Source: Centropristis striata (Eukaryota > Chordata > Actinopteri > Perciformes > Serranidae). From it: a stretch of DNA of 64,000 bases. Position numbers and translations under genes: made by a program. Shown here piece by piece: positions 63,781 through 64,000 of this stretch (position 1 is the first letter of the stretch; every line of letters begins with the position of its first letter). The notes beneath the pieces are model-generated. The model worked only from the letters and a program-made list of their open reading frames with translations, did not search any database and was not told where the DNA came from. The stretch is from positions 12,168,816 to 12,232,815 of the forward strand of contig NC_081528.1 of the NCBI RefSeq assembly GCF_030273125.1, in the 5' to 3' direction.

Positions 63781-64000
63781 TAGAGACCTTGTGCATCCTG
63801 TTCTGCTTCGGTGATTAAAGGAACATTTTGCTCCAAAATGAAATTCACCAAATTATATTGATTTATTTGAGAGCACAACCACAAAAAAACAGCTTAATTA
63901 ATTATTTATGGGGGGAAAAGTGACTTTACAAGCTAAAGGGGGTGCACTGACTTTTTCAGTCCAGATACTGATGCCCAGACTTGGGTATCAGCAAATACAG

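Larger units (their letters stand above)
52761..64000 (+). other. fstl5: fstl5 intron 3, incomplete (at least 11,240 bp)
   Basis: Begins GTAAGAGCTC and continues to the window edge. I looked for an acceptor followed by a phase-1 exon starting with a D-K-C-like sequence, as the family requires, and for EF-hand codons, and found none. Named contents are the repeat at 54909, the hAT element at 61447 and two candidate regulatory blocks. The remaining stretches are AT-rich with nothing recognised. Confidence 0.7.

Noticed and set aside
1..64000. CRISPR array, operon or novel defence-type system
   Set aside because: No regularly spaced direct repeats and no clustered long ORFs. The window is vertebrate intronic and intergenic DNA.

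Overview
This window is teleost (ray-finned fish) nuclear DNA. It is AT-rich and almost free of long open frames. It holds tRNA-derived SINEs, hAT-type and fold-back MITEs and LINE tails with ATGG repeats, of the kind common in fish genomes. Its only convincing protein-coding gene has vertebrate-type GT-AG exons separated by introns of 10 kb or more. There is no prokaryotic-style operon, CRISPR array or complete novel coding system.

The gene is the 5' part of a follistatin-like gene on the + strand, best matched to fstl5. A first coding exon (start codon 8876, donor at 9008) encodes a signal peptide and a short basic linker. A 31-nt micro-exon (19286-19316) adds ten residues. A 249-nt exon (52512-52760) encodes a complete ten-cysteine follistatin/Kazal module. 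Reading frame and intron phases (0, then 1, then 1) join cleanly. The start codon lies just behind a good splice acceptor, so at least one 5' UTR exon and the promoter lie further upstream. The EF-hand, immunoglobulin and C-terminal exons expected for this family are not visible and should lie beyond 64000. The protein is a predicted secreted glycoprotein of the SPARC/follistatin superfamily.

Layout: 1-8865 is upstream DNA with a decayed zinc-finger ORF, a MITE and one copy of a longer interspersed repeat. 9008-19285 is intron 1, with two related SINEs, one of them split. 19317-52511 is intron 2, which carries most of the mobile DNA. That includes a 346-bp hAT MITE with an exact 8-bp target duplication (20107-20468), a solo LTR in minus orientation nested inside another repeat and itself invaded (28935-30516), a local duplication cluster at 33.2-36.0 kb, and a SINE inside a fold-back MITE (35809-36573). 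52761-64000 is the start of intron 3, with an 811-bp hAT element carrying a broken zinc-finger ORF (61447-62273).

Several repeat-poor blocks (12.2-12.5, 21.2-21.6, 45.3-45.6, 59.4-60.0 and 63.4-63.8 kb) look like conserved noncoding elements by composition and motif content. That is inference and needs a fish alignment. I found no undescribed biological system. The most informative observations are the gene structure, the layered transposon insertions with readable target duplications, and an exon-like open stretch near 63.4 kb.
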